A stretch of 64,000 nucleotides of DNA from Endothia cerciana (Eukaryota > Ascomycota > Sordariomycetes > Diaporthales > Cryphonectriaceae), in contig JALRMH010000011.1 in the NCBI GenBank assembly GCA_026119935.1, positions 248,001 to 312,000 on the forward strand, given 5' to 3'. The notes under the pieces are model-generated. The model saw only the letters and a program-made list of their open reading frames with translations. It did not search any database and was not told the DNA's origin. The position numbers were made by a program, and so were the translations under genes. Below are positions 11,055 to 24,300 of the stretch, piece after piece; positions within the stretch are counted from its first letter, which is position 1, and each line of letters starts with the position of its first letter.

Positions 11055-13173
11055 TCAGCCCGTCTTCACGTACCACTTCAAGCCAATCTTCTTACTACCT
11101 TGCATCTTGAGTGTGATCGAGACCGTCGGATCACTCGCAATCTCACGGGCCCTGGCTCGAGCCTGCTCGGGCGTCTCGCCGTCTTCCTCAGCAATGCGCA
11201 CCCGCGCTCCTCCTTGGAATAACTTCAGAAGAACGCTCGTGAACTCGACCTGGGAGAACTTCTTTCCCGGACACACGCGGGGCCCGCCCGTCCACGGTAA
11301 GAAGGTTCCGGTGGCTGGTGACACCAGAGATTCCGATTGCCAGTCGTATGTACCGACGCTCGATTTGGCTGTTTGCTGCCGGCCACCGTCCCCTTCAGAT
11401 GCCGCGCTCGGGATCCAGCGGTCTGGGCGGAACTCCTCGGCGTCCTCCCCCCACGACCTCTTGTCGTGGTGGAGCGACACAAGGTCGAGCTTGATATCGG
11501 AGTCGGGCGGGACCGAGTATTCCTTGCCCTCGATGGTGAGGGTGTGGAACGCGTTTGCCGTCCATCGGGGCGTGATGGGCGCTGGCGCGAACATTCGCAA
11601 AGTCTCGTACTGGACTGGGTCAGCCAGGCAACGCCCCCGAGAGAGAGGTTGTCCCGCATTTCCGCTTCAAGAAAGACAGACCGAAGGAGACCAGGTTATG
11701 AGGACTCACCATGATCGCGAGACACCTGTGAAGCTTGGGGAAGACGGCCGCGTACTTCAGCGACGACTGATCCTCCTTCACGACTGCGTCGACCTCCTCG
11801 GCCAGCCACTCCTGCCACTCCGGCTCCACCGCCAACAGCGTGATGGCAAAGTTCAGTGCATTGGCGGTGGTATCGTGACCAGCAAGGTTGAGTATGAAGA
11901 GGTTCCCAGCCACCTCGTCGTCGCTCAACACAGGCCCGGCCTTCGCGCCGGCCTTGGGAGGGGTGTCGTCAGCCCCCTGGTCAGACACCTTGATCAGCGA
12001 GCTCATGAGGTTTGCCTTCTTCTCCCCGTCCGAGCGCCCGCTCCGGATGGACTCGCGCTCATCCCTGATCATCTGGCGCAGGTACGTCCCGTACTCGCCC
12101 TTGGCGTCCCCGACCGCCCTGATCCCTCCCCACATGGCGAGCTCGGGCCACCCCATCCGGCGCAGCAGGATCCAGGCGATGAGCGAGCCCATGTCGTTGA
12201 GGAGCAGGAACAGCGCGTCCCGGTAGCGCATGTGGTGCGCGTTGCCCTTCTCCCCACTGGCGGGCGGTCCCTGCCCGACGGCGTCATCAAACTCGAAGCT
12301 GATCCCGAAGCCCGCGGTGCTCAGCACGTTGAAGGCGACCCGCGTGGTGTCCTCCTGGGTGGTCCTCACGTCGCCGGCCTCCGACTCCTCCATCCACCGC
12401 TGGCGCGCGGCGTCGGCCTGGCGCGCGGACTCGTCCCACACAGTCTCGGACACCCTCTCGTTGAACGGGGGCGCCGTGATCCGGCGATGGCGCTCCCATA
12501 CCCTCCCGTTGGCAGTGACGACGTTCAGCCCGTATATATCGAGAAGGGTGTACTGTCTTGGATTCTTCTGGAACTCGGACCGGCAGCGCTTGAGGATGTC
12601 CTCACAGGCCAGGGGGTCCGCGACTAGGCGGCTGGTAAGTCATGGATACTTCTCTTGCAGTGAGAAAAGAAAGGGGAAGAAGAAGACAGAAAAGGAAGGG
12701 AAAAGGGAAAGGAATAAGGACAGGAAAAGGTAGAAACACATTGGCAGGCCGCTCGAAGCGCCTCTGGGGGCAAGTGAAGAGGCACTGAAGAGTCAAGCAG
12801 CACTGAGAAGGGCCCCTTGTGCCGATACGGAGCGATGAACAGATCTGCTGGGGAGGCACTCACCGAAGAGCTCTTTGTAGTCCGGGGTCACGATCCAGAA
12901 GGCCCGGGTGCCGAGCTCGTCATAGGGCCTGAGCTTCTGGACCTGGTTCCAGCCGGCGTCGATGCGGTGCACCCATCCCGACCTGGCGAAGACGCGCTTG
13001 AGGACACCGCCGAAGAAGATCCAGGCCGGCGAGGCGAGGCCGAAGGGCTGGACGTGCACGGGCAGGCCGGTGCGCTTCGCCGCGATGTAGTTCCGGTAGG
13101 TGTTGTAGAGGCGCTGCGCGAGGTACAGCAGGGGCAGGGAGAAGAGGAGGGCTAGGAGGCTCGTGGAGGCCAT
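11055..13173 (-). CDS. Cytochrome P450 monooxygenase, microsomal type
   Basis: Three exons, complement(join(11055..11609,11710..12623,12864..13173)), 592 aa. An N-terminal membrane anchor (residues 2-20, LLALLFSLPLLYLAQ) is followed by a basic/polar segment. Family marks are clear: WERHRRITAPPFNE (C-helix region), the I-helix oxygen-activation motif AGHDTTANAL, the K-helix ETLR directly at the third exon start, and the heme loop FLPWTGGPRVCPGKKFSQVE with the cysteine ligand; Trp stands where many P450s have Phe. The first intron is long (240 bp) and contains a purine-rich tract; its acceptor CTAG at 12624 is chosen because the nearer CAG leads to a stop. The second intron (100 bp) has a CTGAC branch. 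Substrate unknown: no biosynthetic cluster surrounds it. Fungal P450s of this heme-loop type are widespread. Confidence 0.9.
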
Positions 13174-14387
13174 CGTGGATGAGGCTGTGGGGTCCTACGA
13201 ATAGGCCAGAATTGGTGAGAGGTCGGGAGAGGAGAGGGCGAGTTGCGAGGGGAACGGAACTGGGATGAGATGCACAGTCCCGCTCCATGAAACGAGACGG
13301 TGATGTAATGCTTATCTCTTATCCTGGAATACGATTGTTGCAAGTCATGTCTACAGCGGTTTACTGAGCCTCAAGTGCAGATGCACAAGGCGTGGATTGT
13401 CGCCCGTCTGATCTCCAGGCCGGGATGGGTCCCCTGCTGCAAAAGGGATCGAGAAGGAGGAGCGGGGAGCCAGAACGTCCCAGCTCACCGGGGTGTGAGG
13501 CAGCGCCCAGAGATGGGACTGCTAGGTTCGCCGTAGAGCTAGGCTTAAATACTGACTGGAGGCCCTAGTTGGTGATTATGTATGTTGGTCGTGGTCGGAT
13601 GAGATGGGCAAAATGACATGTCAGCAGTCTATGAGGCAACGGCACACCGGCGAGCGCTCCAACCCTCCCAAATGTTCCGGGTGATGTAACGTATGCTGGC
13701 AACTTGCAATATCCCCATCCAACCGTTAACCTACCCAACTGCGTGATGTGTAGATTGGGGGGGGGAGGGGGTGCGACGGATGATTTGTTCTCTTGGATTT
13801 GGTTCTTGCCAGGTACTAATTATAGGTGCTCCGAACTCGAGGGCCCAGAGTACAGAGCGAGTTTATGGGCCAGTATGAAATGGCTTTGTCTTCACACGTC
13901 TCCCCAGTATTTATTTGATGTCGCTGAATCTGCCTCCCTGATCTCCCCCAGGTCTCAGCGGCTATTATCTAGGCAATACAGTCACCTCCCTGCGCCTCCG
14001 AGCTGACTGGGGTCCCTCTTTGGACTTGAAAGCGCACCTAGACACTCCTCCAGCATTCTGACCAAAATCTAGCCGACCTTTTCAGCGCGCCCAAAAATCC
14101 CACCCCAAAAATGTCCTGCGTATCTAATGCCAACTCGTCTTGTATTCCCGCCATGCTCGACCAAATGGTGACATTGCCCGCTGTGGTCAGAGCATTTAGC
14201 GTTCCAACTACCTTGGATATCTCCACTAGCCTCTCCCAAGATAACTACCTAATTCGGATTCGGGTCGCTCCTTTGTGGTTTAGAAGTGAGCGACTCATCA
14301 CTGATATCCTCTGCGGAAGCCCACGGCTTCCGCCACTACCCCTTCGATGTCGAGTCCCTGGTGCGATACCCACCGCCTTCTTGTGCC
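13174..14387. other. Intergenic, P450 promoter and MTR10 3' flank
   Basis: 1.2 kb with no convincing gene. Holds a G-run near 13758-13770. Short frames on the plus strand (13704-14006, 14111-14470) have no domain signature and the second overlaps the MTR10 end antisense. Confidence 0.55.
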
Positions 14388-17300
14388 CTATCCATCAAAA
14401 TGGAACCTCTTGCCCTCCATCAAGCCCAGCCCGTCTCGAGGTGCTACGTGTCGTCGTCGATACGTATTAGTGAAGTCCTGAAGCAACACCCTGACCTGCC
14501 TCAGGCCTCCACCGTCAGGGGTGGACAGCCTCTCCTTGATCTTGGCCATGAGGCGCGAGGCCTCGACTGGTGTGACAGTGCCCGCGGGTGCTAACTTGAG
14601 AGTAGTCTCCACCCAGGTTGTTGTTTGCGCTGGGAGCAAGGCGAAGAGCTCAAGCAGCACTCCACTGCCATCAGCAAAGCAGTCTCGGGGAAACGTCATC
14701 ATCATGCCTGCCAAAATGGCCTTCACCAGTGGTTCGCCTTCCGACACCAACAGCTGCTTCACGGAGGTCTGGATCTGCTGCGAGACGGGCCCCAGCTGCA
14801 GGTTCGAGGATGCGGGATTGGCCCCTCCGTAACTCAGTAGGTCGCGCAGGAAGTGGAGGGTGGCTGTCAGAGGATCCCGCTGCTCCAGCGAGTTCAATGA
14901 GGAGACGGCGGCTTGGAGGATCGGATTTAGGAGCGGCGACAGAATCAGCTTCTGGGGGTAGTAGAGGAGCGCGTCCGTCAGAAGACGGTAGAAATCCTCG
15001 ACTATGTCTGGCAGCTCATTGGCTGGTATGTCGCTCATGAATCGGAGGACGTTTGTCGCCTGGTTTTCGAAGAACTTGTATATGTTTTCTGGGATGCTTG
15101 GGTCGATGTGATCGCGATCCTCGGAGAATTCTCTCAGTATTGCGCTGGAGGCCCACAGGAAGGCACCCTGTTTCGACGCCGCGAATCCGTCTGCAAGCTT
15201 ATTGGCCAACTGTGGCAGCAAAGGCGTGATGCCGGTCCGGTAAGAGATAACCATGTGCCGCCAACACCTGCAGATTCGCTCGCAGATGGGTGGAAAACCC
15301 AGGAAGTTGTCCATGACTGTAGACAAGACAGGGAAGACCTCTTGCCAGTACTTGACGGCGGGATCCTCCTGCCCCTGTGGGGCTGATGGGACCACATTTT
15401 GGACGAATAGAGTGAGCAGCTGGACGTGATCTAGGAGACGTCAGAAATGACCTTCGCAGGAAAGCTTGGGAATGCACTTACCAGCCAATGCCAACTTGAG
15501 CTTGTCATCTTTCTCGTCAGCGGAGGCTTTGTTAGCCTTGGCCATCAGTCTATTGACCAGCGGGTCGCAGTACAGCTTCAGAAGCTTGTAGGTCTCCTCG
15601 GGCTTTTGAACGCCCACCACGCTGGCAACCCCTTCTGTGATCTCCTCTTGGCTGACCTCTGGCAGCTTGTCGAGGATCTGATCGTAGAAGGACTGCATCT
15701 GGATGGCCTGGTCGCTCAACAAGCTTCTGCAATCGGTGCAGAAATACTTAATCGCCACGGCGGCAGCCCTGATGATCTCCTTGGAATCCGTCTGGAATGA
15801 TGTGACGATGTAATTGAACTGCGGCTGCAGGAATTCGGGATGGTCTGCCGTCCACTCAGTGTACCGGCCGAAGACCATGATAGTGGCGAAGCGCAACTTC
15901 TCATGGTTGGGCATCTGCACCAGCAACGGCATCAGCTGGGGCAGAACGGTGTTCTCGTCCTTCTCCACCATCCGGCCCAGAGCACGCATGCCAAAGACAG
16001 GAGCTTCGAGTTCTTGCCAATGAGGTACGGACGCTGCTGTTGCTTGGCCGGCGTACTTGTGCATCCAGACCTTGATGGCCTGCAACACCTTGTTCAGGCA
16101 GTCTGAGATGCCCAAGACCTCGCAGCAGTCCTTGAGAGTATCGCCCATCTCGTGTCTGAATTCTCGGAACTTCTCTTCCTCCTCACGATCTCCATCGAAC
16201 AGGTCGAGTTCGTTCCCACTCTCAGACTCGGGGTATTGCAGATGCTTGAGAATGACGTCCACCAGCTTGGCAAAGACATCATAGAGCTGCATCCTGGCCT
16301 CAACGTACTTATCCAACACCACGTACTGCTTAAGCTCGTACCAGAAGGTAAACGTGTGCCCGATGACATCTCTATCCTTGTCTCTTGCGCAGCATTCCAG
16401 GATGATCTCGACGAGGGGCCGGAAGTGTATTGGCTCGCGGGCGATGATCACAGCCCAAGAAATACCAGCTTCTGCGAAGAGGCGCGTCGCGGCCCTGAAG
16501 GCCTCGACGTCCTCATCATCGGCAGCCTTCTGCATCCGCGGTCTTATTTCGATTATCCGTGGCAGAAGGATTTGAATAGTCTCAACATTGTCATCGACAT
16601 CCCTTGTCTCGCGGCACATAGCCCCGAGACAGTCAGCGGCGGCCTCCAAGCAGTCGTCGCTTGCCAGGGCGTTGATGACGATATTGAGCAAGGCTGAATT
16701 GACAACAGCGGCGATGGGTACTTCACGCAACCATGAGGTGATGCATTCCATGAGTTGTGGATTACGGGCAGCAGCTTCTGTTGGGTTGTTAGAACATTGT
16801 CGCAACGTTTCGGCGACGGATCACAAACCTGATGTCTGGGCGTAATTGATGAGAATATTGACGACTTGCTCGGCATTGTCGGTCAACAGCTCGGTCGTTC
16901 TCTCAGTGAGCTCGTCTTCCTGTCATTCCAGCCGGATTAGAGACTACACCGTCCTTCAGGCTACCAAGAAAGGGTCGTCGGGGCGGGTGATCAGGTCGTC
17001 GTCTGGCGATCCACATACAGAGAGGTTAATTTTGCGGCCTTCGGTCACCTCCTCGGGGAGCACTCTGAGGAAATCCAGGATGGCTGCATGGCTCTGCACG
17101 TCGTTTCCAAGCGCTGCAACAACGGTGGGTAAGACATCCTTCCAGGTTCTCATCTGTATTGCGAGAATGGCCAGGCAGACACAGAGCTGCACCCGGACTG
17201 GCCTGGGTCCCGCCGCGAACTTTTTCAGGAGCAGCAGGAGTTGGTCACGGAGAGCGGGCCAGTCGCTCTCAGGTACTTGGGTGGTAAGGTCATACGTGAT

Positions 17301-17653
17301 CTAGTTCGGAACGGTCAGCCTGGCTCTGGTGCATGTTATGAGTGGTTTCTCCGCGCAGGATGTACCTTTCCCTTCAGCGTTGTAGCCGCGAACAGTGAGG
17401 CCTCGGCGTCGGCGGTCGATTGTAGGATGGTAAGGGTCGTCGTCCAGGCATTATTCTGCGGGGCGCATCAGCTATCCGACCGTGGCGAGCCTGGAGGCTA
17501 CCAACGCGGGCGAATCGTCCTTACCGATTTCTGGAACTTGCCCAGGTAGTCCATCGCAGCTTTCTTCTTGTCATGCTCCCCGCCGCGCATGGTCGTCATG
17601 GCCGCCAGAATCGTCTCTGGGGCGAAGGACTCGGGGGCGCCGTTCGCAGCCAT
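14388..17653 (-). CDS. MTR10: Importin-beta family nuclear import receptor Mtr10 / transportin-3
   Basis: Six exons, complement(join(14388..15430,15482..16777,16829..16919,17019..17300,17366..17455,17525..17653)), 976 aa, close to yeast Mtr10 (972 aa). The protein is built of HEAT-like helical repeats throughout, starting with the importin-beta N-terminal pattern (AAMDYLGKFQKS, LFAATTLKGK, LRDQLLLLLKKF). Segments such as PQLMECITSWLREVP and LRFATIMVFGRYTEW are typical of the Mtr10/TNPO3 group, which imports SR-type RNA-binding proteins (Npl3 in yeast) and takes part in tRNA traffic. Introns are 51-99 bp; exon 5 to 6 is joined by GTAAGT...CTCCTAG. The start gives MAANGAPESFAPETI. Head-to-head with the SmE gene, another RNA-processing component. 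Confidence 0.93.
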
Positions 17654-18487
17654 CTTGATCTGCTGCGCCTGCGGCACTCGAAGCCGTCAGGGTAGGCTCG
17701 ACGGTGAAGATTGGGGCTGTGACGAGGAGAGCAGCGAGGCTGCTGCAGGGAGAGAGAGAGGCGCAAAGCAGAGCGACAGTCGACCGCAAAATAAAGACTG
17801 CGTCGAGCTGAAGACGAATGCGCTGGGTACGAGGGGTATTAGGTGGTGAGAAGGTGAACGAAGGAGGGCCTGTTTGCAGGTTGATGGTCAGGCGGATATC
17901 TGATCTTGAGAGGAGCAAATTGCCCCTCCTATGGAGGTCAACGTCAGTTGGGAAATTCCAAGGCTAAAGGGCTTACTGGCCATCTGCCACTGCGGCGGCA
18001 GAGGAGCTGCCGAGTTGAGCCCCTGACCCCTGTCAGGTAGTGGGAACAGGACTTGGTGGGTAGGATGTCACACTGATGCTGGACAACATGTCTTTCAGTA
18101 TTAGCGGTGTTATGAACTTCTCTGGAGTAGCTAGATGGTCTCTTATGGACAATTTTTGGTTGTATAAGAATGTGCCGTCTAGTCCAGATAGCCTTTGAGT
18201 CTTTTGTCCTGGATAACTGAACAGTTCGGGTCTGTGGCCTGGCGTGCCTGGGTGTGCCAGGGTTGTGTCTAGCGCTGTCAGGCTCCGGCAGGCAATAGAG
18301 CCGCCAACCGAGCCGAGAAGCTCAGGGAATTCGCGACGGCAGCGCGCGACAAGGCTCAGGATTCCTTTCGCTGTGAAGATCAACCTCCCCGACCGACGCG
18401 AACCTCCACACACACAGCTCGACCGAGTCAGGCAATTCCCTTCCTTGACGTCTCATATCTATCTTCGTCAGCCGTACCGCCGCGATC
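17654..18487. promoter_or_regulatory. Divergent promoter region MTR10 / SmE
   Basis: 834 bp between divergent start codons. The last 130 bases before the SmE ATG are C/A/T-rich, leader-like (caccacacagctcgacc, ttccttgacgtctc). No protein-coding or RNA gene recognised inside. Confidence 0.5.
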
Positions 18488-18901
18488 ATGACTGGACGAG
18501 GAGGCGGTGGTGGCCGTCGCGTGCTTCTGCCCCCAATCAATTTCATCTTCAAGCTTCTTCAGCAGCATTCAACCGTTCAGATCTGGCTGTACGAGCAGGT
18601 AATATCTTCGTCCAGCGTCCATGGCGCTACGGGAACATCGCTGACCTTCATTCTCCTGATCAGCTTGCCATCCGCATCGAGGGGAAGATCCGAGGGTTTG
18701 ACGAGTTTATGAACTTGGTGGTGGGTGCTACTTCCCGGCTATAGTGTACCTCTCCGGCTGACACTGACGCGTGGACAGATTGACGATGCTGTCGAGGTGC
18801 GGCAGATAACGAAGACGAACGACAAGGAGACTCGGAGAAACCTGGGCCAGATCCTTCTGAAGGGCGACAACGTGTCCCTGATCCAGAGTCTGTCGGGCTG
18901 A
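18488..18901 (+). CDS. SME1: Small nuclear ribonucleoprotein E (SmE)
   Basis: Three exons, join(18488..18598,18664..18720,18779..18901), 96 aa. Sm motif 1 is seen in VLLPPINFIFKLLQQHSTVQ to IRIEGKIRGFDEFMNLVIDD, and Sm motif 2 in NLGQILLKGDNVSLI. SmE is a core ring subunit of spliceosomal U1, U2, U4 and U5 snRNPs. Introns are 65 and 58 bp; the first has CTGAC before CTGATCAG. A second possible donor three bases earlier at exon 2 would delete Val; the chosen version agrees with the conserved NLV(I/L)DDA. Length is normal. Divergent from MTR10. Confidence 0.95.
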
Positions 18902-19062
18902 GCCTATACAACGCGAAGCGAGAAGCAGAAGCCCGACCGTCGGAATCCGCGCGGTCGACGTCGAGGGACATGGTAGAAACAGAGTTGGGAGGTGGTACCA
19001 TCGAGCATGTACATGTACGGTTTGGAGTTTTGGATGGGGGAGGGCTCTGAAAACCGGGATCT

Positions 19063-19868
19063 TCAATCTATTTGATCCGGTACGACTGTTCTTCCATCCC
19101 CCAAGATCAGCCCATGGAGAGGCTGATCCAAAGGCCCCACAGGGACCTCTTCCTTCTCAGAAGATAGGAACTGCTCCTTGAGACCCAGGCCGTAGAGCAA
19201 TACTGAAGGTCTCTTCACGTCCAACCCCTCCAGCTTTTCGGCATACCGCTCGAGAAACAAATCATAGAAACCCCTCCCGTGTCCCATCCGCCTGATCTCG
19301 TTGGACCCGGGGGCAAGGTCGAAAGCTACACCCGGCATAAGGATGAGATCCAGAGTCGCTTCCTCGGATTGATGCCCATCAGGGCCGCCCAGTATTCTCT
19401 GCCTATGACGGACGGTGGCAGAGTCTATGCTCGGGATGCCCCATTTATCCCTCTTCAGAGACTCATAGTCCTCAACATCCTTGAGCCGTACCATATCCAT
19501 GACTCTGGCAGGTATGTCTGGGTTTGATGGGAAGGGGGACTTATGTAGGTAAGGCACAAATACGTGCTTCCCGGATGCCAGGGCATGCCTCACGACTTCA
19601 TCCGTCTGGACCTCCCCAGCGGGCATGGATAGGAACACGCTGATGCGGCTGGCGTTGACATATGGCTTGAAGTCCAGCAGCGTCCTGTGGATGCTATGAC
19701 CTAGATTCCCTACTCAGCGCCGACAAGACCTTCGCCGAGCCTGGAAGACGTACTCTGCTCCTTGATAGACTCTTGCGGGAGGACAGCCAGCCTCTGCTTC
19801 ATCGCAGACCGCAACTGTTGCTTTGCGGCAAATAGGGCGGCGTTCATCTCTGGTTCCTCTGCGCTCAT
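19063..19868 (-). CDS. FAU1: 5-formyltetrahydrofolate cyclo-ligase (MTHFS)
   Basis: Two exons, complement(join(19063..19700,19754..19868)), 250 aa. The enzyme uses ATP to turn 5-formyl-THF into 5,10-methenyl-THF. Visible marks: an N-terminal helix AALFAAKQQLRSAMKQRL, VFLSMPAGEVQTDEVV, KHVFVPYLHKS, KWGIPS, the nucleotide-binding LILMPGVAFD and the conserved RMGHGRGFYDLFLERY. The 53-bp intron runs GTACGT to AATCTAG. The frame is open upstream of the Met at 19868 but without another ATG, so this start is preferred; Met8 is an alternative. No mitochondrial signal seen. It converges on SmE (161 bp apart) and diverges from the oligopeptide transporter. Together with FOL1 at 44.5 kb the window holds two folate genes, but they are unlinked. 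Confidence 0.93.
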
Positions 19869-21370
19869 CTGCGCAGCGTAGGTGTAGCAAGGAGCTCGGG
19901 TGGCGGTGTAGACAGTCCAGGGCGGGGCGCGCCGAGATCGCAGAGTCACAAGCTCCGGCTACTGCAAGGCATCAAGATCTGGTACCGTAGGGCTGCCGAT
20001 AAGTCTAGGACTTCACGGTTCGATTTCGCCTTTAATGTGGACACTCGGTCAGGCAGGATGATGAGGGGTAACGGGAGAACCACGGGAGTATATAATCGTG
20101 GCGGCAAGAGCGCAAATTGAATTCATGCCCTGGAGGTTTTGGGCCGGCTGAACTCCACCGTCTTTTTTGTTTTGTTTTTTTGGCCGTGTCTTCGTCAGCT
20201 GATGTGCAAATGACGCTGTGAAGCTTGTAGGCCGCGCCCTGAGAGCCTACAACTACTGCGCTGCCCTAGGTGAGGGAAACAGCTTTGTCAACGGTGAGGG
20301 ACGTTGACCGCCCCGCTGAGCCAGGTTTTTTAAGGTTTTTCATATCTTATCAGATCTAATTGATTAGGACCCCTCCCGCTGCCCCTGAGGGCATCACTAG
20401 CCATCTTGTGGTCTATGCTGCATGCGGAATGATGAACCCTGGAGTCGTGCGTGTCGGGATTCCCTGTCGCAAGATTTGTCCTGACTCTGCCCTTCCGGCC
20501 GGCATTTTCCGGTACCGCCTTGGACGTCATGGTATGATTGCATTGAATGTGTGTATATTAAAAGTCTCGAGATTTCAACGACTCGACTGGACGACTAGCC
20601 GCGGGAGGGGAAAGAAAAAAGAAAATCCAGACCAGGGAAAAAGCTTTCCCGCTTATCCGCAAAGATTTCATATCCCAACGATGCAATAGTGCCATTAGCT
20701 ATCGCCTGGCTATCACCTCTTGCGACGATACCCACAGGAATCTGCAACCCTTTGCCTCGTGCCAACCATTTATCTTCATGTGCACAACTGGCTTCTGCCA
20801 CAGCCTCAGCCCCCAGCCGGACCGGCTCCAAATCCCAGGCGCTAGCCTTGTATGGCAGGCATCACAACCACCACCCATCGTCGTAGGACAGCTGCAATCT
20901 CTCGCCTCGTCTTGACCCTGGCACGCACGCCCTGTCCGCGGCTAGCATAGGTCGAGAGCGCTGCAGTCAGCTCACTGGACCACGCCCGCCTCTACAGCAC
21001 ACCGTCGTCTCCCGTCCACGCGGCCCTCTTGTCTTACGTTTCACCAACTTGTGTGGTGTTCCACTCCTGGTCAGGTCCCGGGATGCTGTTTGGCTGCCAA
21101 TACTGAGCTATCAGTTCTATCTGCAGACTCCCGAGGTCCCAGATCAGCCATCGACACCTGACTCCTTTTTTTATTCTTGGGACCTCCCCGCGCCAGGCCT
21201 CGTGTCACTTACCCAGTACAGACTACTTAGCCGCGTGCTTCGAAAACCCATCTCCGCCCTCGCCCCTGCCCATGCATGCACCTGTCCGGTGGGGCACATG
21301 TTAGATCGTCATATCACCGGATCAGATTAGATCTTGCCTGTCGCCAGCTGCCCGACGTGGGCTGCCGCTT
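19869..21370. promoter_or_regulatory. Divergent intergenic region cyclo-ligase / OPT transporter
   Basis: 1.5 kb between divergent start codons. It includes a T-rich tract (20161-20182) and C-rich leader-like sequence before the transporter (21140-21360). Short frames on both strands lack domain likeness. No RNA gene recognised. Confidence 0.5.
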
Positions 21371-24300
21371 ATGAAGCCGCATCAGAGAGCAGACCGCGCC
21401 GATCCCTCCTCCGACCCCCCGGGCGACTTGGTGGACGACGAGGCTCGCAGCCCCCCAGACGACGACTCCCACCCTCGCCCGTCAGATCTAGACCCCCATC
21501 CTGATCCCAGCCGCGTTCGGCGTCGACCTCAGCCCGAGCGGCACTCGTCCGACCGGTCCATACCTTTGCGCCGGCTGCCTGTCTCTGTTCCTGGCACAAT
21601 TCCCGCTACAACCCATATTCGTCGCCCCACGCACCCTCCATCACAGCGGGGTGACCCACTGTACGCCGCATCCGACCCATCTCACACATCCGACCCTCTG
21701 TCCGACCTCAAAACCGACACACCCTCTCTGCCTGCATCTCCCGATGCCTTTGCTGTTCTCTCACATGGCACGGCGCTCGAGTCTCCCCATCGTTCAGGAT
21801 TCCCAGACCCGCGGGGCACGAATACCGCCCTCGACACCGACGACGTCCCCATGCACCTGCTAAACAAGGCACCACCGTTCCTGCGCTCCTCGCCGAGCTT
21901 CAGGCCCTCGGCTTACGGTGCCGTACCTCTTGGGTCATCGGACACTCCGGACACATCTGAGGATGGCAACGAGACCGGCGAGGGGTCGGGCGATGGCGAC
22001 AGTATTGGCCGTGGGATCACGACGTCGAGCAGATCCACGTCGTCGCTGAGGAAAACGGGACCAGGAGGATTGATGGCGCGGTCGACAGAGGAGCTGGCAA
22101 ACACGGCAGTTGTTGGTGGAATAGAAGGGCGTTATGGCGTCACCGAATCAACCCTGGCCAGTGACGTCCTCGCCGACCCAAAGAGTGCCGACAGCGACGA
22201 GGAGGAGGATGATGATGGCATCGGGTTTCCTCCCGCGCCGGATCACGACGAGGATCCACCAGACAACTCCCCTTACCCTCAGGTCCGGGCGTCGGTCGCG
22301 CCCTTCGACAATACGACCTTGTCAATATCAACACCCCGAATGTGGACCTTGAGCGTTTTGTTCTCCATTCTCGGGTCATCCACAAATCTTTTCTTTTCCC
22401 TGAGATACCCTAGTGTGTCCATCACACCAGTCATAGCATTGATACTCGTTCACCCTCTCGGCCTGTTATGGGACTTGTTTCTTAAGCGACGAGGTGACCC
22501 CCAGGAAGAATTCGTCGACGGTGTTCTCGCCGCCGGCCCGCGACCATCGACTCCTTCGTCCGACGGCATTCCTGTCCTGAGTTCGACGCCGCAGGGGAGG
22601 CTCGGCCGTCTCCGGCTCTGGCTCGCACAAGGCCGATGGAACGAGAAAGAGCATGCTTGCGTCTATGTCAGCAGCAATGTCTCCTTTGGCTTTGCCTTCG
22701 CTACCGACATAATCGTCGAGCAAACAAAGTTCTACCACCAGGATGCCAGCATTGTGTACCAGCTGCTTCTGACGCTCTCGACTCAGATCCTTGGTTACGC
22801 CTTTGCCGGCCTCACCAGGCGTTTCCTCGTGCGACCGAGCGGCATGATCTGGCCCAGCACGCTGATGTCTGCAGCAATGTTCACAACACTTCACAAGGAG
22901 GAGAACAAGCCGGCAGACGGGTGGCGGATCAGCCGGTGGAAATTCTTCTACATAGTCTGGACGACGGCATTCCTTTTCTACTTCTTCCCGGGCTTGTTGA
23001 TGCCAGCTCTCAGCTACTTCAATGTCATCACCTGGTTCGCGCCGAAGAGTGTCGTGGTCGCAAACCTCTTCGGTGTCAGCTCCGGCCTGGGCCTGTTCCC
23101 GGTGACATTCGACTGGGCCCAGATCGCCTACATCGGAAGCCCCCTCCTTACACCTTTTTGGGCTGCGGTGAACGTGTTTGGCGGTTTGGTCATCGTGATG
23201 TGGGTCCTTGCGCCGATTGCTTACTATAGCAACTTGCTGTACTCTTCCTACATGCCGATGGTCTCGGCGGCCGTCTTCGACAACACGGGCAAGGTCTACG
23301 ACGTCAGCAGGATCCTGACCAAGGACTTTGTATTCGACCGGGAGGCATATCGCAACTACAGCAGAGTCTTCCTACCGATCACATATGTTCTCAGCTACGG
23401 TGTGCAGTTCGCTGGACTCGCCGCACTGCTGACGCATACCGCATGTTGGCATGGCAAGGACATTGTGAACCAGTGGAAGCGATCGCTGCAGGAGGTCAGA
23501 GGGGAGCCGCAGACTGCCTATCAGCCACTTTCCGACGAACCCGAGGAGGACCTTCGCAGGAGGACATCACAAGATCCTGGCCCCCGACCACGCCAGAGCC
23601 TCCCAAACTTCATCCCCGAGGATCTGATGATGAAGGAAGATGTGCACAATCGGCTGATGAAGAGGTACAAGGATGCGCCGATGGCGTGGTACTTGATTAC
23701 TTTCGTCTCGATGTTGATGGTAGGCATCTTCGTGGTGGAATACTACCCGGTACACCTGCCGTGGTACGGGTTGTTGCTGGCCCTGGGGATCTGCACGATC
23801 CTCTTCATCCCAATCGGCATCATCATGGCGGTCACGAATCAGCACAGCAGCATCTACCTCATCTGTCAGCTGGTCTGCGGTGCTGTCTTTCCCGGACGAC
23901 CGGTCGCCAACATGGTGTTCGTCACATACGGATACATCTCGTCTGCACAAGGCGTCAAGTTCGCAGCGGACCTGAAGCTTGGCCATTACATGAAGATCCC
24001 GCCGCGCACCCTCTTCTGGGTTCAGATGATCGCAACAATCATCTCCTCACTGACCCAGATCGGCGTGCTGAACTGGATGTTTGCCAACGTTCCGGGCATC
24101 TGCACCACCGAAGCGATCAACGGCTTCACCTGCCCACTGGCACGAGTACACTTCAATGGCTCCATCCTCTGGGGCGTGGTCGGCCCAAGCGAGTTCTTTG
24201 GGCCAGGCGCGACCTACCGACCCCTGGTATGGTGCTTCCTGATCGGCGCCATTGCACCGGTCCCGCTGTACCTCTACGGCCGCAACAAGAAGCACAGCAT

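Noticed and set aside
10930..12627. 565-codon frame on the plus strand
   Set aside because: Antisense shadow of the P450 gene; low-complexity Arg/Pro/Val composition and no domain.
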